Shown here: positions 53,901 through 64,000 of the stretch, one piece after another
Layout: every line of letters starts with the position of its first letter
How positions within the stretch are numbered: position 1 is the stretch's first letter
Origin: Perognathus longimembris pacificus
Lineage: Eukaryota > Chordata > Mammalia > Rodentia > Heteromyidae
DNA: 64,000 nt
Assembly (NCBI RefSeq): GCF_023159225.1
Contig: NC_063167.1
Coordinates: 9,641,734 to 9,705,733 of the forward strand
Reading direction: 5' to 3'
Program-made: the position numbers and the translations under genes
The notes under the pieces: generated by a model
What the model was told of the DNA's origin: nothing
Seen by the model: the letters and a program-made list of their open reading frames with translations, nothing else
The model's database searches: none

Positions 53901-55957
53901 GACAGACAGACAGACACCCCGGACCATCTGAACACCCCAAACCCTCAGAGAACCCAGAAATGTAATCAATCCCTAGGAGCAGGAACCCAGTCTGGAGTCA
54001 GGCATTTAGAAAAGGTTGAATCTGCCAGGTACGGGTGACTCACGCCTGTAATCCTAGCCACTCCAGAGGCTGAGATCTGGGAATCGTAGTTGGAAGCCAG
54101 CTGGGACAGGGAAGTCGAGACTCTAGTCTCCGATTAACCACCAAAAAGCTGAGCTGGGCGCCTATAATCCTAGCTACTCAGGAGGCTGAGATCTGAGGAT
54201 CAAGGCTTACAGCCAGCGGAAAGTCTGAGAGGCTCTTATCTCCATTTAACCACCAGAAAAACAGAAGTGGTGCTGTGGCTCAAAGTCGTAGAGTCAGGGA
54301 TGGAAGGAGGAAAGTCCCAGAGCGAGAGAGGGACAGCTGGCACCTACCCACAAGGGACGAGGTGGCCAGGGCTGCCACGCTGTAGTTGCTGGAGCAGGCT
54401 CTAGAGCTGGACAGGTAGCCATTGGTGGTCTGGAAGCACCTCTGTAGGAAAGGAGGGACAGTGTAAGCAGGAGGCCCAGACGGCCAGAGGACACCCCAAC
54501 GCATGGCCATTGCCAGCACGTGGAGCCCTTGGGTGGTGGGCAGGAGCAGCAGCACCGGGAAAGCCAAGAGATCCTGCCCTCTCCCCCCGGCCCCCTCCCC
54601 CAGGGCTGGCAAGACTGTGGGCCTAGGCCCAGTGGAGGGAGGAGCAGGGGTGCCATCTGGACTGGCCAGAACAGGGACAGTAAGTGCACTGACCTGCCAA
54701 GGGTCCCAACAGAATTCCATCTGTTTGTCCTAAAGCAAGAGGAGAAAGGGGGTCAGGCAGGGCCGGCTCACTGTGCCAGCGATGGCCGAGTCCAGGAGGC
54801 CCTGGGGGTGCTGGGGGTCAGAGAGCAGGGTCTGGCCACCCATGGGTCATGTCCTGCCACCCCTGGCATGTGGGGAAACCAGGAGGGCTACAGGGGCACT
54901 GGGCACAGGGCCAGATCAGACCCCACTGATGGAGTGCTGAATTTATTTCCTAGCCGGGCGTCTGGAGATGAGCGAGTTAACCTCTCAGGATGTTAGCTTC
55001 GCCCTCTGAGGAGGTGACAGTGACATTATCCTCACAGGAGGGCTAACACGTAATCTGTAAACTATAAACTACGGGTGCAGGCAGGCAGAGTGCCCAGCAC
55101 AGCGATCACGGGGTATAATGCTTTACAAGGTACTCTATCAAGCTGGGAGCTGGTGGCTCACACCTGTCATCCTAGCTACTCAGGAAGCTGAGCCCTAAGG
55201 ATTGTGGTTCAAAGCCAGCTGAAGCAGGAAAGGCTGTGAGACTCTTATCTCCAGCTAATCAACAAGAAAAAGCCAGAAGTAGAGCTATGGCTCATGTGGT
55301 AGAGCACTAGCTTTGAACAGAAAGAAGCCTAGGGACAATGCCCAGGCCCAGAGTTCAAACTCTAGGACCGGCACACACACATACACAAAAAAAAAAATTT
55401 AAAAAGCAAAGTATCAACTGGCAGGTTGGGACCGGTGTCCCTGGCCAGGGTTGCCCATCAGGGGTTGGACCCTAGCAAAGCCTTCCTTCTGCCTCTCCCC
55501 AGCTGCACACCCAGTCCTTCCGTTCTCCACGGGCAGGGAGGGGCCTGCCGCTGAGGGCCGGCCGCTCCAGGAGCCCAGTTAGTGTCTGTGAAGCCTTTTG
55601 GGGAGATTGTTTTTTTTTTTTTAAACAAGCCTGAGCTGCTCCTGGATGCCCAGTCTAATTCAGATCCTCATCTGCTGAACACCCACCCCAGGCCTCCCCT
55701 GCCTCTCCCCCTCCCCCTGCTCTACCCTGAGTGTAGCAGGAAAGAGAAGAGCTTGGAATGGCTACCGTTCCCAGAGGGGACTGGCTGGGGACAAGCCAGG
55801 CCCCAGGGGATGGGCAGGAGGAGGAGTGGTAAGCGAGCAGTCACCTTGCCAGCGACATGGTCTGGAGGGAACGTTGGGCAGCTGGAGGGCAGAGGGGCGT
55901 TCAGGAGCTCCGAGCCCTGGGGCATAGGGCAATCCTTGTGGGCACTTGTGAACAGAT
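50981..55957 (-). CDS. FAM131C: FAM131C, family 131 member C (first coding exon not found)
   Basis: Six consecutive minus-strand exons join in frame: 55845-55957, 54694-54729, 54348-54441, 52226-52408, 51951-52061 and 50981-51258 (113+36+94+183+111+278 bases, about 271 residues). Recognisable stretches are LFTSAHKDCPMPQG, DKQMEFCWDPWQ, CFQTTNGYLSSSR, VVQSIKDHITKPTAMARG, DLESIYLQDSL and a C-terminus SLSEEEDDVFYN. The human protein has about 280 residues and begins with a tiny exon of about eight codons. That exon is not identifiable here and could lie far upstream, possibly beyond 56 kb or outside the window. Function is unknown; FAM131 proteins have a conserved core with no characterised activity. 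The 183-base exon is duplicated at 35022-35204. Confidence 0.93.
53376..53584 (+). repeat. IDL-Geo-type SINE in a FAM131C intron
   Basis: Complete plus-strand dimer flanked by agaaatgccctcg at 53363-53375 and 53585-53597, a perfect 13-base target-site duplication. Confidence 0.93.
54028..54290 (+). repeat. Nested composite B1-headed SINEs
   Basis: Two heads (actcacgcctgtaatcctag and gcgcctataatcctagctac) are followed by one right half (ggtgctgtggctcaaagtcg), just downstream of the 54348-54441 exon. Confidence 0.75.
55140..55395 (+). repeat. Composite B1-headed SINE in a FAM131C intron
   Basis: gctgggagctggtggctcac head, gccagaagtagagctatggc right half and a CA/A-rich tail. Confidence 0.85.
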
Positions 55958-56199
55958 CTGGAAATCAGAATGATGGGAGACGGTTAGGAAAGCTCAGACC
56001 CAATGAGAGCAATCAGAGAGGAGAAAAAAGTAAAGAGTGTCCCATACCCAAAGGCAGAAATCCACCCGTCCTTATTTGTAGATATAGTCGATTATATATG
56101 CATACATAAATAAACTATATATAAACCAGAAAATCTGTTGAACTGATAAAGCCAGTAAGATTGCAGGATATAAGATCAACATACAGGAAAGGGGCGACA

Positions 56200-56285
56200 C
56201 TGTCCAGAATGAAATGTACTCATTACCTGACTATGTAACTGTAACCTTTCTGTACATCATCCTTATAATAACAATAAAAAAATTT
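56200..56285 (+). repeat. LINE-1 3'-terminal fragment
   Basis: gaaatgtactcattacctga, then aacctttctgtacatcatcc and an AATAAAAA tail match the other L1 3' ends in the window. Confidence 0.6.
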
Positions 56286-56287
56286 TA

Positions 56288-56490
56288 GGGCTGGGAATAT
56301 GGCCTAGTGGTGGAATGCCTGCCTTGCATACATGAGGCCCTGGGTTCGATTCCTCAGCATCACATATATAGAAAAAGCCAGAAGTGGCGCTGTGGCTCAA
56401 GTGGTAGAGTGCTAGCCTTGAGCAAAAAGAAACCAGGGACAGTGCTCAGGCCCTGAGTCCAAGCCCCAGGACTGGCAACAATAAAAATTT
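56288..56490 (+). repeat. IDL-Geo-type dimeric SINE
   Basis: gggctgggaatatggcctag head to caggactggcaac end, directly after an L1 tail. Confidence 0.88.
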
Positions 56491-56519
56491 AAAGATCAAC
56501 ATACAAAAATTAATTGCTT

Positions 56520-56620
56520 AATAAGCCAAGTAGTTCATGCCTATAATCCCAGGTACTCAGGAAGGTGAAGCAGGAAGATCACTGGAGCCTAGGAGTTGAA
56601 GATCACCAGCCTAGGCAATA
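56520..56620 (+). repeat. B1-like SINE fragment
   Basis: atgcctataatcccaggtac followed by gcctaggagttgaagatcac. Confidence 0.6.
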
Positions 56621-56622
56621 AA

Positions 56623-56626
<4 letters not shown>

Positions 56627-56694
<68 letters not shown>
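56627..56694 (+). repeat. (GA)n microsatellite
   Basis: More than 30 uninterrupted GA repeats, replacing the tail of the preceding SINE. Confidence 0.97.
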
Positions 56695-56697
<3 letters not shown>

Positions 56698-56821
56698 AAG
56701 TAAGAGGAAGAAGAGGGCTTGGGAACTGGCGAACCCTAGCTCAGTGATCTGGTGTATGTCTAGTTAAGGAGGAAGTCTCGGGTTCAGTTCCCAGCAGGAC
56801 TAGGAAAAAAAGAAGGAAAGA

Positions 56822-57050
56822 GCCTGGTGCTGGTAGCTCACAACTGTCATCCTAGCTACTCAGGAGGCTGAGATCTAAGGATCACAGTTCAAAGCCAGGC
56901 TAGGCAGGAAAGTCTGTCAAACTTTTATCTTCAATAAACTAAAAAAAAAAAAGCCAGAAGTGGTGCCATGGCTCAAGCAGTAGAGCACTAGCCTTGAGCA
57001 CAAAGAGGCTCAGGGGCAGTGCCCAGACCCTAAGGAAGGGAGGGAGGGAG
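56822..57050 (+). repeat. Composite B1-headed SINE
   Basis: gcctggtgctggtagctcac head, gccagaagtggtgccatggc right half, ending in a (GGGA)n tract. Confidence 0.85.
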
Positions 57051-57082
57051 GGAGGAATAAGTAGAGGAAAAGAAAAAACTCG

Positions 57083-57290
57083 GGCTGGGAATATGGCCTA
57101 GTGGTAAAGTGCTCGCCTTGTATACATGAAGCCCTGGGTTCGATTCCTCAGCACCACATATATAGAAAAAAGCCAGAAGTGGAGCTGTGGCTCAAGTGGT
57201 AGAGTGCTAGCCTTGAGCAAAAAGAAGCCAGGGACAGTGCTCAGGCCCTGAGTCCAAGGCCCAGGACTGGCAACAAAAACAAAACAAAAG
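57083..57290 (+). repeat. IDL-Geo-type dimeric SINE
   Basis: gggctgggaatatggcctag head to aggactggcaac and an A/C-rich tail. Confidence 0.88.
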
Positions 57291-57720
57291 AAGAAAAGAA
57301 AAAAAACTCCTGCTAAGAATCCAAGAATGCAAACCTATTCACAACAGCTACAAAATAATAAACATTGTATCTATGGGGCTGGGAATATGGCCTAGTGGTA
57401 AAAGTGCTCACCTCATAAACATTGTATCTAGTAGTAACCAAGAAAGTTATTAATTGCCACAGTAAAAAATACAAAATGCCAAAGAAAGAAGCTAGAGAGG
57501 TCACAGAAAAGTACAAAGACATCCGGTGGTCGTGGATGGGCCGAACCCACCCCTGCTACCCAGAGGATGGGCTTTCTCAGCAAGCTCCCATCTCCACTTC
57601 TCCAGTCTTCCAGGAGACACGCCCAGCGGCCCCCCCCCCCCCCCCGCAGTCTCAGGGCCTTTGTCCTTGCTGTTTTCTCCCATCATCTGGGACTCTCTCC
57701 TCCCAGATGGCTGCAGGTTC

Positions 57721-57838
57721 CCCTCTTGCTTCATTCAGTCTGCTCAAGCGCTGTCATCTCTGTGATCTCCACCTCAACCCCCTCTTGCTCCATTCAGTCT
57801 GCTCAAGCGCTGTCATCTCTGTGATCTCCACCTCAACC
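57721..57838 (+). repeat. Two-copy 59-base tandem repeat
   Basis: 57721-57779 and 57780-57838 differ at a single base near the start (gcttcattc versus gctccattc). Confidence 0.92.
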
Positions 57839-58555
57839 ACCCTACTTAACATGGCGGCTGACCCTTCCCCAACACCCGGCCTGCGTCACTACACAGCGCC
57901 CAGAGCACGGTGGCACAAGGCGTGTCTGCCTCTTACCGGTCAGAGCCCCGGCAGGTCCTAGGTGCTCTTTAAGGAGGAAGGCAAGAATATCTGGGCATCT
58001 GCCACATAGAGAACCCCACTGCCAGCCAAGGTTAGTTAGAGAGCTCCAGAGAAATACAACTATCTTGGCCCTTTCTTCTCTGCCCCTCACGCCGGACCCC
58101 ACATTCCGGAGGAGAGGGGGTGTCTAAGAGGGGCAGTGGGTCCGTGTGGCCCTCATCGCAGCCACTCCTGCCTGGGGCGGGGGCGGGGGTGGGGGGGCAG
58201 GGAGAAGGCAAGCATTGACCTGGATGCGAGGTACAAGGTAAACGTTTCGGCCAAGCTGCACTGGATTTAGTACACAGAAGAGATCGGAAGGAGCTAGATG
58301 TGCTAGCTCACGCCTGTAACCTCAGTGACTTGGGAGGCTGAGATCGGGAGGATTGTGGTTTGAGGGAATAAAGTTCTCAGGACCCCAATCTCAACAGAAA
58401 ATGCTGGGGCACCATAGAAAATGTCCAGAATCCCTGCCACAGTAGAATTAAGATCTGGGCAAAAAGCAAGACCTTATCTCAACCAGAGCAAAAGGATTGG
58501 AAGCATGACTCAAGCCATAGAGCACCAGCTTAGCAAGTGTGAGGCCCCGAGTTCA

Positions 58556-58780
58556 CTACATTTTTATTTTTATTTATTTATTTATTTGGCCAGTCCTGGG
58601 CCTTGGACTCAGGGCCTGAACACTGTCCCTGGTTTCTTTTTGCTCAAGGCTAGCACTCTGCCACTTGAGCCACAGCGCCACTTCTGGTCATTTTCTGTAT
58701 ATGTGGTGCTGGGGAATCGAACCCAGGGCTTCATGTATGGGAGGCAAGCACTCTTGCTACTAGGCCATATTCCCAGCCCC
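58556..58780 (-). repeat. IDL-Geo-type dimeric SINE
   Basis: Minus-strand dimer with a (TTTA)n-type tail. gaggccccgagttca at 58541-58555 and gaggccctgagttca at 58781-58795 form a 15-base duplication with one mismatch. Confidence 0.9.
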
Positions 58781-58852
58781 GAGGCCCTGAGTTCAAACCC
58801 CAGAAACATCAAAACAATTTTCTAAATTTGTTTTTAAAGAAGGTTCTCAGCC

Positions 58853-59065
58853 AGGCACCGTGGCTCACACCTATCACCCTAGCTACTCAAGAGGCTGAGA
58901 TCTAAGGATCATGGTTCAAAGCCAGCCCAGGCAGGAAAGTTGGTGAGACTCATATCTCCAATTAACTACCAGAAAAAAAAATAGATGGAAGTATGGCCCA
59001 TGGGATAGAGCACCTGCTTTGTGCAAAGCCCCACGCTGAAACCCCAGCACCCCAAAGGGGTTTGA
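58853..59065 (+). repeat. Composite B1-headed SINE
   Basis: gccaggcaccgtggctcaca head and a diverged right half (ggcccatgggatagagcacc). Confidence 0.75.
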
Positions 59066-59174
59066 GGAAGAACTGGAGCCCAGGGGGATTGCACAGCAGG
59101 TGGGGTTTCTAGTGACATGCAGGGTTTCTGTTAAGCTACATGCACAAGAGTGTGCACACATGTGCCGTAAGATT

Positions 59175-59905
59175 TTTCTACACTAGATGCCAGTGACACA
59201 TCTGTAATCAGGAGGCTGAGACCTGAGGATCATGGTTTGAAGCCAGCCTGGAGGGAAAAAGTGTGAGCCTTTTTATCTCCAGTTAACCAAAAAGGCAGAA
59301 GTGGAGCTGTGCAAAACCCAAGATATCAAAAAGACATTTGTACTTCCATGTTTATCACGGCACAATTCACAATAGCCAAAATATGGAAACAACCCAGATG
59401 CCCCTCCATAGACGAATGAATCCAAAAAATATGGTACTTATACACAATGGAATACTACATAGCGATTAGGAATGGTGAAATATTGTTATTCGCAGGGAAA
59501 TGGTCAGAACTCGAACAAATAATGTTGAGTGAGACAAGCCTAGAACACAGAAAACAAAGGGGCATGATCTCCCTGATATATGACTGTTAACAAAGGGAGA
59601 CGGAGAGACCAAGTCTGTGAACACTGTATATGTGCTTGATACATTGTATATTGCATATGTGTCTACCTGACCTAGACAAGGGATGGAAAAACAGGTTGTA
59701 AGATATCACAAGAAATGTACACACTGCCCTACTATGTAACTGCACCCTCTTTGCACAACACCTTGTAAAAAAATTTATGTTCAATTAATAAAAAAAAAAG
59801 AAGTGGAGCTGTGGCTCAAGTGGTAGTATGCCAACCTTGAGCAAATAGCTAAGGAAGAACATCCTGAAGCTGAGTTCAAGCCCTGGTACTGGCTACCCCC
59901 ACCCC
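59175..59905 (+). repeat. Composite SINE split by an L1 insertion
   Basis: The left part (59175-59311) stops in the right monomer and the rest resumes at 59799, with the intervening bases belonging to an L1. Confidence 0.85.
59312..59798 (+). repeat. 5'-truncated LINE-1 insertion with target-site duplication
   Basis: Carries aatagccaaaatatggaaac, aatggaatactacatagcga and an AATAAAAAAAAA tail. agaagtggagctgtg at 59297-59311 and 59799-59813 is a perfect 15-base duplication. Only non-coding 3' sequence is present. Confidence 0.92.
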
Positions 59906-60209
59906 CCAAATCAGATTTTTCTGGATCATGATGTATAGTGTTTTCTCTTCTTTTTGGCAGTACTTGGATTTGAACACAGCATCTACCTAGGTAGATGCTC
60001 TGCCATTTGAAGTACACTTCTAGGCCTTAGAAGGTACAATGTATTTACTCCTAGAGGTCCAGACAAAAGAGTTTGAAAGGTGTGTTTGAGTACAGTAGTG
60101 CATGTCTATAATCCCAGCCTTGTGGAGGCTGAGGCAGGAGGAGTGAGGGTTTCAGGCTAGTCTGGGCTACATGGTAAGACCCTATCTCAAAGAAAAACTT
60201 CTAAAAGAT

Positions 60210-60272
60210 GTGTGTGTACGTGTGTGTGTACATGTGTGTGTACGTGTGTGTGTATGTGTGTGTGTGCATACA
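60210..60272 (+). repeat. (TG)n-rich microsatellite with TACG/CATG interruptions
   Basis: Imperfect GTGTGTGTAC-type repeats. Confidence 0.85.
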
Positions 60273-60274
60273 TG

Positions 60275-60515
60275 TGCGCATGCCAGTCCTAGGACTTGAA
60301 CTCTGGGCCTGGACACTATCCCTGAGCTTTTTCTTGCTCAAGGCTAGTGCTCGACCTCTTGAGCCACAGCTCCACGTCTAGCTTTTTTGGTGGTTCATTG
60401 GAGATAAGAGTGTCACAGACTTTTCAATGCCCAGGCTGGCTTTGAACCATCATCCTCAGACCTCAGCCTCCTGAGTAGCTAGGATGACGGGTGTGAGCCA
60501 CCGGCGCCCCACACA
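60275..60515 (-). repeat. Composite B1-headed SINE, minus orientation
   Basis: gccagtcctaggacttgaac, ggttcattggagataagagt and gctaggatgacgggtgtgagc blocks. Confidence 0.85.
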
Positions 60516-60559
60516 CTTCTTCACTTTCAAAGCTTCCAGAAATTCTGTATGTTGTGCAA

Positions 60560-61640
60560 AGCCAGGGCTGGCTTCAGGCTGGGCCTGGGACCTCTGAGAA
60601 GAGCTGGCCAGTGCTCCTGGCAGTCCAGCAAGCTGCGGAGCACGGAGGAGGCCAGCGGGGAGGGGAGGGGAGCCAGCACTGAGGCGGCAGGAGGGGGGTG
60701 ACCGGGGATACCAAGGCTCCCCAGGGACCCCGTGGGGGCGGGGCCGTCCCCTGAGGCGGGGTGGGCCCCAATCCCCTGGCTCCCTGGCCCAGCCTGGGGC
60801 TACTGGGTGCCCTAGAGGACTTCAGCCCCTTGATGTCACAGACAGGTTGCCATGGAGACGTCAGGCAATGAACCAGCCAGGGTGAAATCACAGGCTGCGT
60901 TCAGCCCAGCTGGGACCCAGCCGCGTCACCACCGCTGGCAACTGGAAAAACACAGTTTCCTGTTGGGTGGAGGCTGGGGGGAGCGCAAGCACCTGCCTTG
61001 GTGGCAGAGCCCTCTCCCGAGAGAGCCGTGGGGACACCCTTTCCCTTGGCCTCAAGGGCTGAGGCCCCTTTCTGGGTCTGGTCCCACCCCCTCCTCCCCT
61101 GCCCACAGCAGGGATGGGCCTCTGGTTGTCATGACAACGAGAAGAGGGCATCTTGACCCTTCAAGGAGACGGGTACCGATTAGAGGTCCCCTCCATCGCT
61201 CTGCCACCAGAGCATCCCCTTTGTGTATGAAGGAGGCCTTTGGCCTTCCTGTGCAAGCCTCTTGATCAGATTTATAGCCTAATCTCCCTGTCAGTCCCTT
61301 CTGATGTCTAACCTAAACCCTGTCTTACTGCAAAAAGTTTCCAGCCTGATCTTCTTGGCTTGTCCTCCAGGTGAGCCTGCAGCCGGCTGCTCTCCCCCAC
61401 TGCGGGCCCATCCAGAGCTGGTCCCTGGGGCTCTGGGTCCCGGCCCATGAGTCACCATAGTGACCCTCGATCCCGGGAGGGTCTCCCAGGAGCCAGGGAG
61501 CGTGCCGGCGGCCATTTGGGAGCAGAGAGTTCCAGGCGCAGGAGGGCAGAGAGGGCCGGGCCTCCACACTCCTCCCCAGTAGCCCAGAGACGGCCAAGGT
61601 CTTGGAACCACACCGTGACCACACAGCATGCCGGGAGCCG
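60560..61640. promoter_or_regulatory. GC-rich unique segment with three X-box-like palindromes
   Basis: Repeat-free block in an otherwise SINE-dense interval. It contains GTTGCCATGGAGAC (60846-60859), the perfect palindrome GTTGTCATGACAAC (61125-61138) and GTCACCATAGTGAC (61451-61464), all resembling RFX X-boxes. It could be a distal element or 5' region of FAM131C or EPHA2; no coding exon was recognised. Confidence 0.35.
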
Positions 61641-62241
61641 GGCTGTGTGTGCGTCCTCACCGGCAGCCCGGCCCCCTCCACTCTCCCCCAGCACCTGTGG
61701 CTGAGGCAGGATGGGGTCACTGCCACCGCCGCCCAGGTCCTTGAGCTGCTGGGTGCCAGGCCTGCGTGGGGCTTGGTCCGTCCCCACTGAGCAGGCAGGG
61801 CCGCTCCTTGAATACACTTCTCTAACCTCACTGCCTCCAGGCAGCCTTCCAGGGTTGCCCCCCGACGGTAGCAGCCCTCATGGACCAAAGCTGGCCTACA
61901 GAGGTTTGCTGTCTGTCCCAGGACTGCTCGTCCTCTCTTGGCTCTTACCCTGCAGAGTATTATGATGCCTACTTTGCAGATGGGGAAACCAATGCCTGGA
62001 AAGTATCTGAGCTTCCAGAAGAAAAATCTCAGACTCTGGTTTCTGCTCCAGTACCCAGAGCACTAGAGATCCCCAGGGCGGGCCTAGTCCGGAGGATAAA
62101 ACTGGGGCAGGAGGGGGCAGGCAGAGGCCACAGTGCCAAGGGCAGGGGCTGGAGAGAAGGGGCGGACATTCAGTTCCTCTTTCTTCTGTATCTGTTGCCA
62201 CTAGCTGTGGTCAGGGGGCCCCAGGCCTAACAAAATCCCCT

Positions 62242-62490
62242 TGAAAGCCACACTGGCGGCTCACAACTATTATCCTCGCTGCTCAGGAGGCTGAGGTCTG
62301 AGGATCGCAGTTAGAAGCCAGCCTCAGCAAAACAGTCTGACACTCTGCTCTCCAATTAACCACCAAGAAGCCAGAAGTGGAGCTGTAGTTCAATTGGCAG
62401 AGTGCTATCCTTTGAGCACCAAAGCTCAGGGACAGCACCCAGGCCCTGAGTTCAAGCCCCAGGACCAGAAAAGGGGGGTGAAAAAAAAAG
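62242..62490 (+). repeat. Composite B1-headed SINE
   Basis: gctcacaactattatcctcg head and gtggagctgtagttcaattg right half. Confidence 0.8.
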
Positions 62491-63189
62491 CCCCTCGAAT
62501 TATTCCAGAAAGTTGTCTTGAAGGTCCAGCCATGCATGGAGACCAAGAGTACCTCTGTGGGGGGGGAGGGGGGACCCAGGAAAGCAAAGGCAGAGGTTTC
62601 CCACTTAGCCCTAAGTCCCAAAGACCTGGATTCCAGTCTGCCTCTGCATGCCCTGGCTGGTGACCTGAGGCGGGGCTTTTTCCCTCTCTGAGCCCACTTC
62701 CCTCCTAGAGTTGAAGCAGAACTAACTAGGTCAGGAGAGCAAAGGCTCAGCCCAGCCTGGCTCGGGGTAAGCTCCCAACAAATGACAGCTTAAAAATAGA
62801 TAATGAGCGCAAAATAGCTCCTGGCTATGACAGCGTTTGGTGCCATCATCTGGTCCCAATCACATTTCTGATGGCCTTGGTATGAGCGCCTGCTACCCAC
62901 CCCTTCCCCAGGGAGACAGGAGGGGCTCCAAGCTCCCTTTCCAGCCAAGGTCTGGATCCGCCTGAGTGTCTGCACCATCAGCATCTGCACCCAAGCTAAT
63001 AACACGAACTACAAAGGAGACTAGCTAAGGAAGGCAAGTAGTGTGGCAGATACTGGTCTGGATGCTTTGCATGAATCAAGCCACTGAATTCCCTACCTGC
63101 TCCCCCTCCACACACACCACCCTGTGACATCGTGACACACACACGATGTCATAAGGGTGTGTGTGTGTGTGTGCGTGCACGTGCGTGCA

Positions 63190-63415
63190 CGCTGCTATGG
63201 GGCTTGAACTCAGGGCCTTGTCCTCTCACTTGGCTGTTTTGCTCAAGGCTGGCACTCTACCCTTTGATCCACAGCTCTACTGCCCACTTTTTGGCAGTAG
63301 ATTGGAGGTAAGCATCTCATGGACCTTCCTGTCAGAGCTCGCTTCAAGCCCCACTCATCAGATCTCAGCCTCCTGAGAAGCTGGGATTACAGGCAGGAGA
63401 CACTGACGCCTGCCT
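63190..63415 (-). repeat. Composite B1-headed SINE after (GT)n
   Basis: ggggcttgaactcagggcct, ttggaggtaagcatctcatg and agctgggattacaggcagg blocks. Confidence 0.8.
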
Positions 63416-63429
63416 GCAATCCTATTGGC

Positions 63430-63545
63430 ATCTTAGAGGTGAGAACTGAGACTCACATACAAGGTTAAGGAGTTGGTAGAGGTCATACAGCTGGGGAATG
63501 GTAGAGTAGGGATTTGAACCCCTGCTGGTCAGCTCTGGGCAGGCC
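63430..63545 (+). repeat. MIR element
   Basis: gaggtcatacagctggggaa followed by gtagggatttgaacccctg is a clear MIR core. Confidence 0.8.
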
Positions 63546-63849
63546 CAGCCCTTGTGATCTCTCAGCACACTATGCAGAAGGTAACTGCTGGATGGGGTCT
63601 CTGTCTCTTTCTGTCCCTGGTGTGGCCTGGAGTTGCGGGATGGGGCAGTTGAGCTGGGCAGGCCTGGGTGGCCACAGGCTCCAAGAACAAGGCCCACAGT
63701 CCCCGGCCTTCCCTTTAGACTCTGACTATGTAAGTCGTTGCTGCATGGGGGATGTTATTAATACCTGATGTAGAGAGCAAGTGGGATTCAGGCAGCAGGG
63801 CTGAGGACTGACTTTGTGGTGCTGAGGCCCGGGGACCTAAATATGGAGC

Positions 63850-63975
63850 CAGCATGCCAGGGTTGAAGTCATGGCTTTGCTGTTTCCTACCTATGAGGCC
63901 CGGGAAAAGTCGCTGACCTGCCTTTCTGCCTCTGTTTCCCCATTTTTTTAAATGAAGACTATGATACTATATAAT
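63850..63975 (-). repeat. MIR-like element
   Basis: ttgaagtcatggctttgctg, cgctgacctgcctttctgcc and ctgtttccccat follow the MIR pattern. Orientation is uncertain. Confidence 0.55.
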
Positions 63976-64000
63976 CAGCTAGCTTTCCGCATCTAAATTT

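Noticed and set aside
60574..62230. Search for the missing first FAM131C exon (MGSC-type start followed by a donor)
   Set aside because: No minus-strand ATG with the expected residues and a splice donor could be found here, so none is annotated.

Overview
This window is mammalian nuclear DNA. It has spliced genes with GT-AG introns, MIR and LINE-1 fragments, microsatellites and very many SINEs. The commonest SINE is dimeric, with a tRNA-Ala/ID-like left half and a right half that recurs in a second, 7SL/B1-headed family. From memory, this ID-left/'Geo'-right SINE is restricted to geomyoid rodents (kangaroo rats, pocket mice, pocket gophers), so I infer a geomyoid rodent. The species call is inference; 'rodent' is well supported.

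The gene order matches human 1p36.13 (ZBTB17 - HSPB7 - CLCNKA - CLCNKB - FAM131C). Positions 1-165 form a TATA-less NRF1/ETS/YY1 promoter, probably of ZBTB17 reading left out of the window. Positions 0.2-14.6 kb are gene-poor: a 1.15 kb GT-rich minisatellite, SINEs, an L1 3' end, a CTCF-like site, and a candidate muscle enhancer near 13.3-13.7 kb. HSPB7 (minus, three exons) lies at 16.06-17.99 kb, with a TATA box and a palindromic MEF2 site upstream. CLCNKA (plus, 19 coding exons, 687 codons) lies at 23.86-34.60 kb and CLCNKB (plus, 19 coding exons, 687 codons) at 40.63-49.67 kb. FAM131C (minus, six of its coding exons recognised) lies at 50.98-55.96 kb, tail-to-tail with CLCNKB. From 56 to 64 kb there is intergenic or FAM131C 5' intron sequence, mostly repeats, plus a GC-rich segment with three X-box-like palindromes.

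The two CLCNK genes encode kidney/inner-ear ClC-K chloride channels, which work with barttin (not in this window) in salt reabsorption and urine concentration. By hand comparison the two proteins differ at about 46 of 687 residues, and the differences cluster in exons 4-7, 11-12 and 14. Other exons, together with their introns, are almost identical, which suggests patchy gene conversion. The first copy has Ser in place of the near-invariant Pro of the GKxGP chloride-pathway motif.

An intact but orphaned copy of one FAM131C exon lies between the two channel genes. It is a fossil showing that the tandem duplication carried the 3' part of FAM131C, most of which was later deleted.
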